From positions 18,172 through 82,171 of the forward strand of contig CAKPBB010000004.1 of NCBI GenBank assembly GCA_934140005.1: DNA of 64,000 nt, in the 5' to 3' direction. Positions within the stretch are counted from its first letter, which is position 1. Each line of letters starts with the position of its first letter. Below the pieces are notes generated by a model, which was not told where the DNA came from, did not search any database, and saw nothing but the letters and a program-made list of their open reading frames with translations. Made by a program: the position numbers and the translations under genes. This DNA is from an uncultured Clostridia bacterium (GTDB taxonomy: Bacteria; Bacillota; Clostridia; TANB77; CAG-508). Of the stretch, positions 18,971-27,965 are shown piece by piece.

Positions 18971-19300
18971 CTATCTAACAGGATCATCTTCACCTTTTAT
19001 TTTTTTACCTGGCATTCTTGCTATTCCACCTGGTTTATGTGAACTTGTATCCCATTCACCTTTCTTTAGTCTTTCAACATCTTTTTCTTCAACATTTTCT
19101 CTTGTTTCAACATTTGCTCTTAAACTTGCTAAGAAATCATCTCTTTCTGAATCTTCTTTTGTATCTGATTTAACATCAGTTTTTACATCTTTTTTTCCAC
19201 CTAAATCTAATGGTTCATTTTCATCTGTTAAATCATCTTTTACCTCAACAACATCTTCCTTTGTAACATTTTCGTTTACTTCTTTAAATTCATCTTTCAT
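18971..19300 (-). CDS. Small acidic hypothetical protein
   Basis: A 109-residue, highly charged protein rich in Asp, Glu, Lys and Val, with KTDVKSD-like repeats and no hydrophobic segment; probably disordered. The C-terminus GIARMPGKKIKGEDDP is the only distinctive stretch. I do not recognise a family. Its ribosome binding site GAGGAGG forms the last codons and stop of the HerA-like gene (AGG AGG TAG), so the two are tightly coupled. Its position suggests an adaptor or partner of the ATPase or SPFH protein. Confidence 0.6.
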   Translation of the reverse strand: MKDEFKEVNENVTKEDVVEVKDDLTDENEPLDLGGKKDVKTDVKSDTKEDSERDDFLASLRANVETRENVEEKDVERLKKGEWDTSSHKPGGIARMPGKKIKGEDDPVR

Positions 19301-19304
19301 TTTT

Positions 19305-21980
19305 CTACCTCCTCATATATTCATTATTTATTGTTTTATTAGCCGCTTCTTTTGAGAAGCGTATTTTTGTGTTATAAACAATCTTTCTTAAAAATTGTAT
19401 TTTTGTACAACATACTAGTTGTTCTGTTGCTTTTTCTTTTGCAAATTCTTGTACTTTTTCTTCTATTTCTTGATAAACTTCTACCAACTTATCTCTATCT
19501 GTGCTTTGTTCATTAAAGTTTGCATTATATATTCTTCTAGCATACTCTTCTGCTTCAGCTTTTATTATGTAGTTACAGCCATTATCACAGCAATCTGTAT
19601 AACTACATTGAATAAATGGTTTTAATTTATCTTTCTTATCATTCCAATAAGTTGTTTTTTGAGCTATTTCATCATCACTTATAGTCGTTCTTATTTGAAC
19701 TTTCTTTCTATAATCTTCAGTAATGATTTCTTCTGGTTCTTCTAATCCATTCATATATAAAAATGCTTCACCTGGTCGTAATTTTGCAAGTCTTTCAACT
19801 TGAATCTCCTTCATATCTGTACTATCACCTAATATTGTCCTATCGTTTTTCTCTACTAAGTTAAACGCCAGTTTTATATTAGTTAGCTTTACTACATCAG
19901 TAGTTACTTTTTCTGGAGATTGGTCTGCTATAACAATTCCAACTCCCAAAGAACGTATTTCAGCAAGCATTCTTGTTAATAATTTTTTAGCAACAGCACT
20001 TGGATTTGCCTCACCCTCTGATTTATCATCACTAGCAGCAAGCAATACATGAGCCTCTTCTAGTAAGATAACATTTTTCATCTCTCCAGTTCCCAAGAAA
20101 TTTGCATTTACATAAGATTGAATATTAAGCAATAATAATGCTATTAGTAATGATTTTTGATCTTCATTTTCTATTGCTGCAAGCTCAATAATTGTAGGCT
20201 TTTTAAGTAAATCTTCTATTGGAATTGTATTATAATTTCCAAATAATCTTAATAAGCTCTTAAATCTTACATATCCAGCTTTTCCTATATTAGCAGCTTC
20301 ACCCTTATATCCAATTTTTTCAAAAATCTCCATAAAAGTTTTTAGGAAATCATCCATTGTAAAGATTTCAGCACCATCATCTATTGTATAGTGAGGTAAC
20401 CAACCTGCACGAGAATAACATTCATCAATTGTATCTTCAAAAATCTTATCTAATGGTGTGCCCATTGAAACACCTGCTGAAAAAGCTGTTTTTAGAACTG
20501 TTTTATAGCTTTGTAATCTTACATTTTTCGGTGGTATAAAAGGATTTAATATATATGGTGATATAAAATCCTTTCCTGGTGTGAATACCTGAATATCTGG
20601 TATGCTATCAATCATTGCTCTATATTCATTTTTGGCTGGCTCAATTACTAAAAATGGAATCTTATGTTCCTTCCATAGTCTATCAAGCAAACTTACAGAG
20701 AAAGTTGTTTTACCAGAACCAGGAGTTCCAACTATAAGAGCATGTTTTGTTAAATCGCCTAATGAAAATCCTATTTTATCTCCATTAGTAGAACTTTTTA
20801 GTGTTCCAACTATAATATCTCCCATATTTATTACTTTTTTATTGTAATTTTTTGATGCTACATCTGATTTATTTATTTTTATTCCTGCTGTCAATACATT
20901 ATCTCCATAAGGTATTCTAAAGAACTCACTTGCCTCTTCTCCAGTAATAATAAAAGGAAACCTTATCATATCAGAATTAGCATATACATTATTTTGCATA
21001 CTTTTATCAATTGCAATTTCATTTATAACCCATGGTAATGAATTAAAATATGTATTTATATCTACTTCATAATTGTTTATCTCTATACTATTTAATTTTG
21101 CATATTCATTTTCAATATCAAAGCCTAAGCTTAATTCTCCGGCAATTCTATTTGCTATTGTATTTATACAATTATAATCTGCACATACTAAAATATTAAA
21201 TGAAAACAATACTCCATATTTATTTGTTTCATAATATTTATATATAGTAGAAGGCTTTTCAGCCAAGATATTTGCATTTGCTCCATCTGGTCCTGAAACA
21301 CCTCTTAAAATGACATCTAATACATTACTATATGACTCTATATTAGTAATTTCATTTTGATTAAGCACAGTTGGAATTAGGTCTATTATTACTTCAGAGT
21401 CAGGATATTGCATCAATGTTGTTATTATTTTTGTAAAGTTTTCATTTTTTGTTGGAAACTTGTCAAAGGTCAAACATTGCTGTAAATATGCACTTTGAAG
21501 ATTGCTCATTTGATAATCTTTTACTACAACTCTTTTTTCTTTATTAGCATTTTCTCTTATTTGCCTTATTATTTCTTCTTTATCATTTGGTTCGCTAATT
21601 CCATATTTACCACTTCTTAAAGATGTTTTAATCAAATTTTTTAATTCATCTATCCTGAATTGTAAATATTCTTTATTAGCATTTATTCCTCTAATCATAA
21701 TAAACACTTTTACATTAGCATTATAGGTTTGATTTTTAGCATTTTCAGATTTAAACACTAATGATATTGAATAATCTTGATTTTCATATTGATTGTTAAA
21801 ATCTTGTTTACAGCCAAAGAAAAATTCAGTAATTAGTGATTCAAATTCTTTTTTATGCTTTTTAGCATATTCTTTGTTTTCTAATACTTCAGATGATAAG
21901 ATAGAAATATCTGGTATATCTGCTATTTCAATGATATCCATTCCATTAAATTCACCATTTTCTAGTTCTGTAATAAGCAT
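19305..21980 (-). CDS. HerA/VirB4-like P-loop ATPase
   Basis: An 891-residue ATPase of the HerA-FtsK superfamily. The first 380 residues are a large N-terminal region without a recognised motif. Then comes DIIVGTLKSS, Walker A VGTPGSGKTT (near 417-426), VIEPAKNEYRAM (typical of this clade), Walker B VILLEEAH (near 637-644) and a sensor-like IVIADQSPEKV. A C-terminal Cys cluster CSYTDCCDNGC (near 820) is followed by a helical tail. Such ATPases form hexamers that move DNA or protein, and several HerA proteins work in anti-phage systems. ATG at 21980 is chosen because GGAGG precedes it; the ATG four codons upstream overlaps that site. First main gene of the operon. Confidence 0.78.
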   Translation of the reverse strand: MLITELENGEFNGMDIIEIADIPDISILSSEVLENKEYAKKHKKEFESLITEFFFGCKQDFNNQYENQDYSISLVFKSENAKNQTYNANVKVFIMIRGINANKEYLQFRIDELKNLIKTSLRSGKYGISEPNDKEEIIRQIRENANKEKRVVVKDYQMSNLQSAYLQQCLTFDKFPTKNENFTKIITTLMQYPDSEVIIDLIPTVLNQNEITNIESYSNVLDVILRGVSGPDGANANILAEKPSTIYKYYETNKYGVLFSFNILVCADYNCINTIANRIAGELSLGFDIENEYAKLNSIEINNYEVDINTYFNSLPWVINEIAIDKSMQNNVYANSDMIRFPFIITGEEASEFFRIPYGDNVLTAGIKINKSDVASKNYNKKVINMGDIIVGTLKSSTNGDKIGFSLGDLTKHALIVGTPGSGKTTFSVSLLDRLWKEHKIPFLVIEPAKNEYRAMIDSIPDIQVFTPGKDFISPYILNPFIPPKNVRLQSYKTVLKTAFSAGVSMGTPLDKIFEDTIDECYSRAGWLPHYTIDDGAEIFTMDDFLKTFMEIFEKIGYKGEAANIGKAGYVRFKSLLRLFGNYNTIPIEDLLKKPTIIELAAIENEDQKSLLIALLLLNIQSYVNANFLGTGEMKNVILLEEAHVLLAASDDKSEGEANPSAVAKKLLTRMLAEIRSLGVGIVIADQSPEKVTTDVVKLTNIKLAFNLVEKNDRTILGDSTDMKEIQVERLAKLRPGEAFLYMNGLEEPEEIITEDYRKKVQIRTTISDDEIAQKTTYWNDKKDKLKPFIQCSYTDCCDNGCNYIIKAEAEEYARRIYNANFNEQSTDRDKLVEVYQEIEEKVQEFAKEKATEQLVCCTKIQFLRKIVYNTKIRFSKEAANKTINNEYMRR

Positions 21981-22058
21981 ATATTCCTCCATTTATTTTT
22001 TAAGAACAAAAGTGGACATTAGGAAGTGCAGAGCACTTTCCTATATAAAAAACAAAAA

Positions 22059-22107
22059 GAAACCTAAAATAAAACTGTTTCTACTTCACAGTTTCATTTT
22101 AAGTTTC
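22059..22107 (-). terminator. Attenuator-like hairpin upstream of the HerA operon
   Basis: Arms of 20 bases (22059-22078 and 22088-22107) match at 18 positions, and on the minus strand the second arm runs into TTTTTGTTTTTT. It lies after the leader ORF and about 80 bases before the HerA-like gene, so transcription from the promoter at 22259 must pass it. It could be an attenuator, or the terminator of the upstream gene if another promoter lies below it. Confidence 0.75.
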
Positions 22108-22146
22108 TTATATTTAAAGGTATGACAAAAAAGCTTATTTTTTATT

Positions 22147-22221
<75 letters not shown>

Positions 22222-22258
22222 TTTCAAATCTCCCCTTTTTTTCTTTTTTATATGCTAT

Positions 22259-22287
22259 ATTATAACAAAAAAATATATTTTTGTGTA
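22259..22287 (-). promoter_or_regulatory. Promoter of the HerA-SPFH operon leader
   Basis: On the minus strand TATAAT (22259-22264) with TACACA 17 bases upstream (22282-22287). Predicted transcription start about 30 bases before the leader ORF. The -35 match is only four of six. Confidence 0.55.
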
Positions 22288-22327
22288 GTATTTTTTTAAT
22301 ATTAGTACATATTTTTGTAATTTATAT

Positions 22328-23107
22328 CTATTTTTTTATATTTTCATTACATCTCAAAGCAATAAAACACATTCCACCAAGTTCTCTTAATAATGCATTT
22401 ATTAAAAAATACCATTTTGTTCTACTACCCAAGCACTCTGCTTTTAGTCCAACTTTATTAGCAAATATTTTACTTCTAATTAAATGATATTCACTAGTAA
22501 TAAAAACAACATTTTTTTCACTACCACTTAAATTTTCAATTATTTTCTTTGAATATTTTAAATTTTGAATTGTATTTGTTGATTTATCCTCTAATATTAT
22601 TTGTTCTTCCTCAATACCATTTGCTAATAAATATCTTTTTATTGCTTCAGCTTCTGATATAATTTCAGCTTTTCCTTGACCACCAGATGGGATAATAATA
22701 GCTTTTTTTCCTGTATTTTCTAACTGATTTTTATAAAATTCAATAGCTTTATTTACTCTATCTTTTAAAATTCTCCTTAAACTTCCATCATCTTTTATCC
22801 CACAGCCCAGTATTATTATATAATCTTTATTAAATTCTACTTTATGTTTTGCAACTATTAGTGTAAATAATGCCAAAATAAAAAAGCAAATAATAAAAAT
22901 TGTAAATAATGAAGTTATTATAATTTTTATTACAATAAAATTTTCTGGCAACAAATTTACCAAAAACAGTATAATTGTTGCCAGAGTATTTGCAATTACA
23001 CCATACCAATTTTTTAACTTAAAAATCTCTTCTTGCTTTAAAAATAAAGTTCCGTACAAACTTACTACACTTAAAAACATATAAATAAATATCAATATAT
23101 TTTTCAT
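22328..23107 (-). CDS. YdcF/ElyC-like DUF218 membrane protein
   Basis: A 259-residue protein with three or four TM segments in the first 95 residues and a cytoplasmic or outer DUF218 domain after them. Motifs are YIIILGCGIKDDGSLRRILKDRV, IIPSGGQG (phosphate-binding Gly loop), EAEAIKRYLLANGI, ILEDKSTNTIQNL and FITSEYHLIRS, all typical of YdcF/SanA/ElyC proteins. ElyC affects envelope and undecaprenyl-phosphate metabolism in Escherichia coli; the role here is inference. AGAGAGG precedes the ATG. It is located between the histidine kinase gene and the HerA leader, with no own terminator visible. Confidence 0.85.
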   Translation of the reverse strand: MKNILIFIYMFLSVVSLYGTLFLKQEEIFKLKNWYGVIANTLATIILFLVNLLPENFIVIKIIITSLFTIFIICFFILALFTLIVAKHKVEFNKDYIIILGCGIKDDGSLRRILKDRVNKAIEFYKNQLENTGKKAIIIPSGGQGKAEIISEAEAIKRYLLANGIEEEQIILEDKSTNTIQNLKYSKKIIENLSGSEKNVVFITSEYHLIRSKIFANKVGLKAECLGSRTKWYFLINALLRELGGMCFIALRCNENIKK

Positions 23108-23156
23108 TTATAACCTCTCTTGATATTAAGATATGTAAGTTAAAAATCAGTATAAT

Positions 23157-25220
23157 CTAAAATTCTATTTCTACTTTAAATAAATCACCATCTATTTGCA
23201 AACTAAATTTACCATTCTGCAATTCTACTAAACTTTGTGCTATTGATAATCCAAGTCCACTTCCTTCTGTAGTTCTTGATTTATCTCCTCTAACAAATCT
23301 CTGCATTAGTTCTTCTGAAGATATATTTAATTTATCTTTTGAGATATTTTTAAATATTATCTTAACAGTATTATCATTTTTCTTACCTTCTATATATACT
23401 CTTGAATTTTCTAATGCATACTTTGAAATATTGCCAAATAAATTCTCAACTACTCTATATAAGTATCTACTATCTGCATTTATGTATATAGGGCTATTAG
23501 GATTATTTTTGTTATCAAAATCTAATACAATTTCTAATCCTTTTTTCTTAAATTTATCATCAAATTCTGCAATAGCTTGATTTAGTAATTCATTCAAATT
23601 TATTTTTTCTATATTTAATTTTATCACTCCTGAAGATGCTTTTGAAGCTTCTACCAAATCTTCAATAAGTTTTTTCAATCTTTGTGATTTATTATCTAGT
23701 ATTCCAATATATTCTATTGCTTTTTCATTATCAATTTTTTCTTCTTTTAATAAGTCAACATAATTTATAATTGATGTAAGAGGTGTTTTTATATCATGTG
23801 ATACATTAGTGATAAGCTCTGTTTTCATTCTTTCTGATTTCATGCTTTCTTCAACAGCATTTTCAAAACCATTAGATATATCATTTATATATTTTACAGT
23901 TGGCTTAAATTCCTTACATACATCATATTCTAATAGTGTAACTTCATTTTTTCCTTCATACATATCTTTCAATTTATTTTCAATTTTATCATAAGAATTA
24001 GCATATTGCAAAATATTCATAATGATATATACTAAAATTCCAACATCAATGCAAAAGCCAATTACATCAAATATTGAAATTAAAATAATAGCTACAACTA
24101 CATATATAATACTATACAATACTATTTTTCTATTTCTTGGAATTTTCAATTTTAAATTATTTATTGAAACTTTTATCTTATTATAATATTTCTTAATTTT
24201 ATTCCAAATCCAAATTATAAGCTTACCAGTAAATGTAGTTTTTATAAAAGATTTTGCTTTTAGTCTTTTAACTGTTGTATGAAATAAAACTGCACAACTT
24301 ACATATATTAAAATATATGAAGTAACTCCAAATGTTATAAGGATTCTTAAATTTTCTAAATTATCTCCAATTACTTCAATTAGCACTAATGGTATGCATA
24401 ATACCAAACAAACTACAAAAAATACCAATTCATAATACATTTTATCAAGTGAACTCAATACTATTTCATCTTTACCTTTATTATGTCCTATTGCTATAAT
24501 TAAATATATTATACACATAGAAATTAGTAATATACTAATTGGTAATAACATATAGATAGTATCTTTATATTGTGAATATTGATTTAACCAATTTTCTATA
24601 CTATTATCTACTATTACTTCATCATAAGATGAATATATTTGAAAATCATCAATACTAGTTTCTATATCTGTATTTGATATAGTGCTTTGAGTAGTTTCAT
24701 CAGCTATTATAAAGTTTTTTGTATAACTATTTTGTGTTAAATAATAATTAAAATTAAATCTATCAAAATATTGAACAGCCTTTTTATAAATAGCATCAGT
24801 ATCTGATGTTACTTTTCCATTTATTATAGTCGTTTTTTTGCTATCTTGTTTATTTATATAGTCTTGTAATTTTTGAATTGTATCGGTTTCAGATGTAAGT
24901 TCAATATTTGTCATAGCAATATTTTTATATTTTATTAGTACACATAAATTTTGTATTTTTACTTTATCCGTATTATAATAAAAAATTTTATTGTTATTGT
25001 CATTAACTAATTTATAATCACCTCTATCATAAATTAAATCATAAGCATAATTTACAATTGCTCTCATATATGTAGATGTAAAAACATCATCTTGATTTAT
25101 ACTTTTACTTTCGCTCAAAGAATTGTCATATTGTATGTACATAGCTGATATAGCAAAGATGGGAATAAAAATTGCAAGTACAACATATGCTATAAATTTA
25201 AATAGTTTACTATCTTTCAT
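23157..25220 (-). CDS. Sensor histidine kinase (split-pair kinase)
   Basis: A 687-residue membrane kinase. One N-terminal TM (near 9-28) is followed by an outer sensor domain to about residue 215; then five or six more TM segments up to about 410. The catalytic core has the HisKA box ELITNVSHDIKTPLTSI with the phosphorylated His, then the ATPase domain: VENLFGNISKYA (N box), GSGLGLSIAQSLVE (G box). The seven-helix-like architecture with a large outer loop is common in clostridial VanS-like kinases. No response regulator is adjacent; its promoter matches that of the regulator at 30.8-31.5 kb almost base for base, so that is its likely partner. GAGAAGGAGG precedes the ATG. Confidence 0.93.
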   Translation of the reverse strand: MKDSKLFKFIAYVVLAIFIPIFAISAMYIQYDNSLSESKSINQDDVFTSTYMRAIVNYAYDLIYDRGDYKLVNDNNNKIFYYNTDKVKIQNLCVLIKYKNIAMTNIELTSETDTIQKLQDYINKQDSKKTTIINGKVTSDTDAIYKKAVQYFDRFNFNYYLTQNSYTKNFIIADETTQSTISNTDIETSIDDFQIYSSYDEVIVDNSIENWLNQYSQYKDTIYMLLPISILLISMCIIYLIIAIGHNKGKDEIVLSSLDKMYYELVFFVVCLVLCIPLVLIEVIGDNLENLRILITFGVTSYILIYVSCAVLFHTTVKRLKAKSFIKTTFTGKLIIWIWNKIKKYYNKIKVSINNLKLKIPRNRKIVLYSIIYVVVAIILISIFDVIGFCIDVGILVYIIMNILQYANSYDKIENKLKDMYEGKNEVTLLEYDVCKEFKPTVKYINDISNGFENAVEESMKSERMKTELITNVSHDIKTPLTSIINYVDLLKEEKIDNEKAIEYIGILDNKSQRLKKLIEDLVEASKASSGVIKLNIEKINLNELLNQAIAEFDDKFKKKGLEIVLDFDNKNNPNSPIYINADSRYLYRVVENLFGNISKYALENSRVYIEGKKNDNTVKIIFKNISKDKLNISSEELMQRFVRGDKSRTTEGSGLGLSIAQSLVELQNGKFSLQIDGDLFKVEIEF

Positions 25221-25251
25221 AATAAACCTCCTTCTCGTTTTATTTATACAT

Positions 25252-25297
25252 ATTATATCAAGTTTTTCTTAAGAAAAAATAGAGCAATTCTTAAGAA
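25252..25297 (-). promoter_or_regulatory. Kinase promoter with tandem TTCTTAAGAA operator
   Basis: On the minus strand a TATAAT (25252-25257) follows two copies of TTCTTAAGAA (25266-25275 and 25288-25297) set 22 bases apart. There is no good -35 hexamer; the proximal copy sits in its place, as expected for activation by an OmpR-type regulator. The same element with the same spacing lies before the regulator gene at 31.5 kb. Confidence 0.75.
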
Positions 25298-25320
25298 TTT
25301 ATTAAATAATTCAAAAAAAT

Positions 25321-25366
25321 AAAGAAGGCTAGCGCCCCCTTTCTAAAATTTTGTAGGTGTTAAAAC
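25321..25366 (-). repeat. Terminator cassette copy A, downstream of HTH-like gene
   Basis: AAGAAGGCTAGCGCCCCCTT and the flanking bases recur at 25855-25900. On the minus strand AAGGGGGC and GCCTTCTT pair (two wobbles) around GCTA and run into ATTTTTTT, so this is a strong terminator. Both copies lie directly downstream of paralogous genes. Confidence 0.8.
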
Positions 25367-25379
25367 TTTTTTAGAGTAA

Positions 25380-25751
25380 TTATAGCAGGCCGTAACGTTT
25401 CAAAGTTTCCCAAGCTGTTATTACTTTTTCAGTTTTACCTCCAATAGCATTGGCATAAGCAAGTACCTGTTCATAAGTGATATTACACTGCCAAGACAAC
25501 TCAGCTGGATCAAAAACCTTTTTGTTTTCCACCAAATCAAGGAACTTCCGACCACTTGTCCTTTTGAGAACCGTCTCATATCGTTCTACTTTTTCCAATT
25601 CCTTCCCCATTAAGTTTTGCCTAAGCAATCTTCTGAGCCATCTTTTGGAAACTCCAAGTTCTTCTGACAATTTTGTTATGTCATAATTGTGATGTTCGTT
25701 AATTTCCTCTTTCATGGTGTCAATGATGTATTTAACCCGATGCTGTGCCAT
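25380..25751 (-). CDS. Small HTH-like protein (paralogue A)
   Basis: A 123-residue basic protein with two helix-turn-helix-like modules: YDITKLSEELGVSKRWLRRLLR near residues 23-45 and PAELSWQCNITYEQVLAYANAIGG near 80-105. I do not recognise the family. It is a diverged paralogue of the next gene (same length, same module order), and each has its own promoter and its own copy of the terminator. A counted 60-base sample (25441-25500) is 40 % G+C, higher than the surrounding genes. GAAAGAGGTG lies before the ATG. A small DNA-binding regulator, probably acquired by transfer, is the likely but unproven reading. Confidence 0.6.
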   Translation of the reverse strand: MAQHRVKYIIDTMKEEINEHHNYDITKLSEELGVSKRWLRRLLRQNLMGKELEKVERYETVLKRTSGRKFLDLVENKKVFDPAELSWQCNITYEQVLAYANAIGGKTEKVITAWETLKRYGLL

Positions 25752-25854
25752 AAAAAAACACCTCTTTCAAAAAATTATATATATATTATAGCATTAAATT
25801 AGCATAAAGTCAAAAATCAAAATATTTTTACTCTTTCCATCTAAAGACAAAAAA

Positions 25855-25900
25855 TAAGAAGGCTAGCGCCCCCTTTCTAAATTTTAATGGTGTTAGTACT
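25855..25900 (-). repeat. Terminator cassette copy B, downstream of HTH-like gene
   Basis: Second copy of the element at 25321-25366, including the AAGGGGGC/GCCTTCTT hairpin (25856-25881) and a downstream T-run on the minus strand. It ends the transcript of paralogue B. Confidence 0.8.
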
Positions 25901-25918
25901 TACTTTACATTAGTGCAA

Positions 25919-26284
25919 TTACGCCAACAGTTTGTCAATAGCAACCCAGCCATCGAGCCACTTTTTGACATTGCCGCCTAAGACGTCAGACAGGATCATA
26001 ACCTGCTCGAAGGACACATTACACAGTTTTGCAATTTCGTGCGGATTGTGAATGTTGTCTTCTTCAACAGCATTTTTGATCTTCTTGCCGAGACCTGTTT
26101 TCATCGCACCCTCATAGTTGTCCACACGGACAAGGTCTTCACCCTGGATATCAACTCGGATCAGTCTTTTAACATAATCCTTCGTAACACCCAAGTCGTC
26201 TGCCATAACCTTTACGTCATAGATATGTTCTTTTTCGATCATATCCCGTATGGTCATAATGTTGTAATTCATTCGGCTTTTCAT
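25919..26284 (-). CDS. Small HTH-like protein (paralogue B), atypical base composition
   Basis: A 121-residue protein with the same layout as paralogue A: YDVKVMADDLGVTKDYVKRLIR near residues 22-44 and PHEIAKLCNVSFEQVMILSDVLGG near 80-104. A counted 180-base sample (25921-26100) is 45 % G+C, against roughly 25-30 % in neighbouring genes, and codons such as CTG, GTC and CGG are frequent. This points to recent transfer. GAAAGGTGTG lies before the ATG, and a TATAAT lies upstream. Function unknown; DNA binding is inferred from the HTH-like segments only. Confidence 0.6.
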   Translation of the reverse strand: MKSRMNYNIMTIRDMIEKEHIYDVKVMADDLGVTKDYVKRLIRVDIQGEDLVRVDNYEGAMKTGLGKKIKNAVEEDNIHNPHEIAKLCNVSFEQVMILSDVLGGNVKKWLDGWVAIDKLLA

Positions 26285-26398
26285 AAAAACACACCTTTCT
26301 AAAATTGAATATTTATATTATATCACTTTCTTCCATCAAAGTCAAAATATTATGTAACTTTTAAGATGGCATTTTTTATGTCTTATTTGTATAAAATC

Positions 26399-27103
26399 TT
26401 AAGATTTATCTGTAAGCAATTTTAGCTCCTCTTCTGTAAGCTCTCTACATTCTCCAACTTTTAAATTTTGTGGCAAATCTAATTTTCCCATAGATATTCT
26501 ATGCAATTCTAATACTTTTGCTCCAAAATTTCCAAACATCCTTTTAATTTGATGATACTTTCCCTCTGTAATTGTTACCAAAGCTGTATTTGGGTTTATT
26601 ACTTCAAATTCAGCTGAACAACAAACATGGTCATTTAAAACAATTCCTTTTTCAAATTGCTTAATCATATTTTCATCAATTTCTTTATCTATAACAACTC
26701 TATAAGTCTTTTTTATGTGTTTTCTAGGCGCTAGAATATTATGGGCAAATTCTCCATCATCAGTTATAATCATCATTCCGGTTGTATCTTTATCTAATCT
26801 GCCTGCTGGAAAAAGACCATTTCTTTTTAAATTTTCTGGTACAAGCTCAATGACTGTTTTATCGTTTCTATCTTCTGTTGCTGAAACATATCCTTTTGGC
26901 TTATTTAAAATCAAATATAAATTTTTCTTAAAACTAATCAATTCATCATTAACATAGATTTCAGAAGAACAAACATCAAATTTTTCTTCTGGTCTACTAA
27001 CTAATATGCCATTTACTTTTATTCTTTTTTTACTAATTAGCTTTTTTACTTCACTTCTAGAATATTTTCCCTGTGATGAAATTATTTTATCTATTCTTTC
27101 CAT
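26399..27103 (-). CDS. rsuA: 16S rRNA pseudouridine synthase (RsuA family)
   Basis: A 234-residue RNA-modifying enzyme that converts a uridine of small-subunit rRNA to pseudouridine (U516 in E. coli RsuA). An N-terminal S4 RNA-binding domain (RIDKIISSQGKYSRSEVKKLISKKRIKVNG) precedes the catalytic domain with GRLDKDTTGMMI, whose Asp is the catalytic residue, and EGKYHQIKRMFG. The RsuA/RluB/E/F group is clear; exact target is inferred. TTGGAGAAGAA supports the start. It follows the deacetylase gene by 28 bases and could be the end of the long envelope transcript starting at 31.5 kb. Confidence 0.88.
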   Translation of the reverse strand: MERIDKIISSQGKYSRSEVKKLISKKRIKVNGILVSRPEEKFDVCSSEIYVNDELISFKKNLYLILNKPKGYVSATEDRNDKTVIELVPENLKRNGLFPAGRLDKDTTGMMIITDDGEFAHNILAPRKHIKKTYRVVIDKEIDENMIKQFEKGIVLNDHVCCSAEFEVINPNTALVTITEGKYHQIKRMFGNFGAKVLELHRISMGKLDLPQNLKVGECRELTEEELKLLTDKS

Positions 27104-27131
27104 TTCTTCTCCAATTATTCATAATTTTATA

Positions 27132-27923
27132 TCAATTTTTGCCTATTATATCATAGAAATTTTGAAATTTATAGCCTTCTTCTTTTAAAAACTTTATAGA
27201 ATCTTGTAAAACTAAAGAACTATTACTTACATCTTTTGTATCATGCATTAAAATTACCAAAGTATCTTTTCCTTTAGCAGTCTTTTTCAAATTATTTAAT
27301 AATTGGTAATTAGAATATTTTTTTACAGAATCATTATTCAAGCAATTCCAATCTATATATGTATATCCTAATGAATTAAGCAATTCTGCTGACCTATCTT
27401 TTTTACTTCTATAATTTGGAGACATGAACCCATTTGGAAATCTAAATACTTTTGCACAATAGTTTTCATTTCCTATTGCCTTTCCTATGGCTTTGTCTGT
27501 ATTTTTCACTTCATTTATAAAGCTTTCATCACTCTGATAAAGTTTACTATTTTTATGGTCATATCCATGATTTGCAATATAATGACCTTCTTCAAATTCT
27601 CTTTTAACAATTTCTGGATGTTCATCAACTTTTTTGCCAATTACGAAAAAGCTAGCTTTAACTTCTTCCTCCTTTAAAATATCTAATATTTTATTTGTAA
27701 CATTTATAGAAGGACCATCATCAAAAGTTAAATATGCAATTTTTTCTTTTCCTTTTGTAAGTGATTTTATTTTTTCTTTCCACTCATCTGAAATTACACT
27801 ATTTTCCTCTAACTCTACCGCTATTGCAGGACTACTCTTAAAACTTAAAATTAAAAAATATGCTGTAATTATTATAAAACAGCATATCAATATAAACTTC
27901 TTCTTAACTATAAAAACTTTCAT
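27132..27923 (-). CDS. Membrane-anchored polysaccharide deacetylase (NodB type), 1
   Basis: A 263-residue protein with one N-terminal TM or uncleaved signal (KFILICCFIIITAYFLIL) and an outer NodB-homology domain: IAYLTFDDGPSINVT (the TFDDGP motif with the metal-binding Asp), EGHYIANHGYDHKNS (metal-binding His pair), FRFPNGF and LVILMHDTKD. The family removes acetyl groups from peptidoglycan or other surface glycans. It belongs to a row of genes for a glycolipid transferase, a flippase-like protein and a second deacetylase. Ribosome binding site is weak (GGTGAT). Confidence 0.88.
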   Translation of the reverse strand: MKVFIVKKKFILICCFIIITAYFLILSFKSSPAIAVELEENSVISDEWKEKIKSLTKGKEKIAYLTFDDGPSINVTNKILDILKEEEVKASFFVIGKKVDEHPEIVKREFEEGHYIANHGYDHKNSKLYQSDESFINEVKNTDKAIGKAIGNENYCAKVFRFPNGFMSPNYRSKKDRSAELLNSLGYTYIDWNCLNNDSVKKYSNYQLLNNLKKTAKGKDTLVILMHDTKDVSNSSLVLQDSIKFLKEEGYKFQNFYDIIGKN

Positions 27924-27965
27924 ATAATCACCACTAGTAAATTATATGTTTTTCTTTTCTAATTA

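Noticed and set aside
22021..22042. Second hairpin as a terminator
   Set aside because: The stem is good but no T-run follows on either strand; kept only as a possible leader structure.
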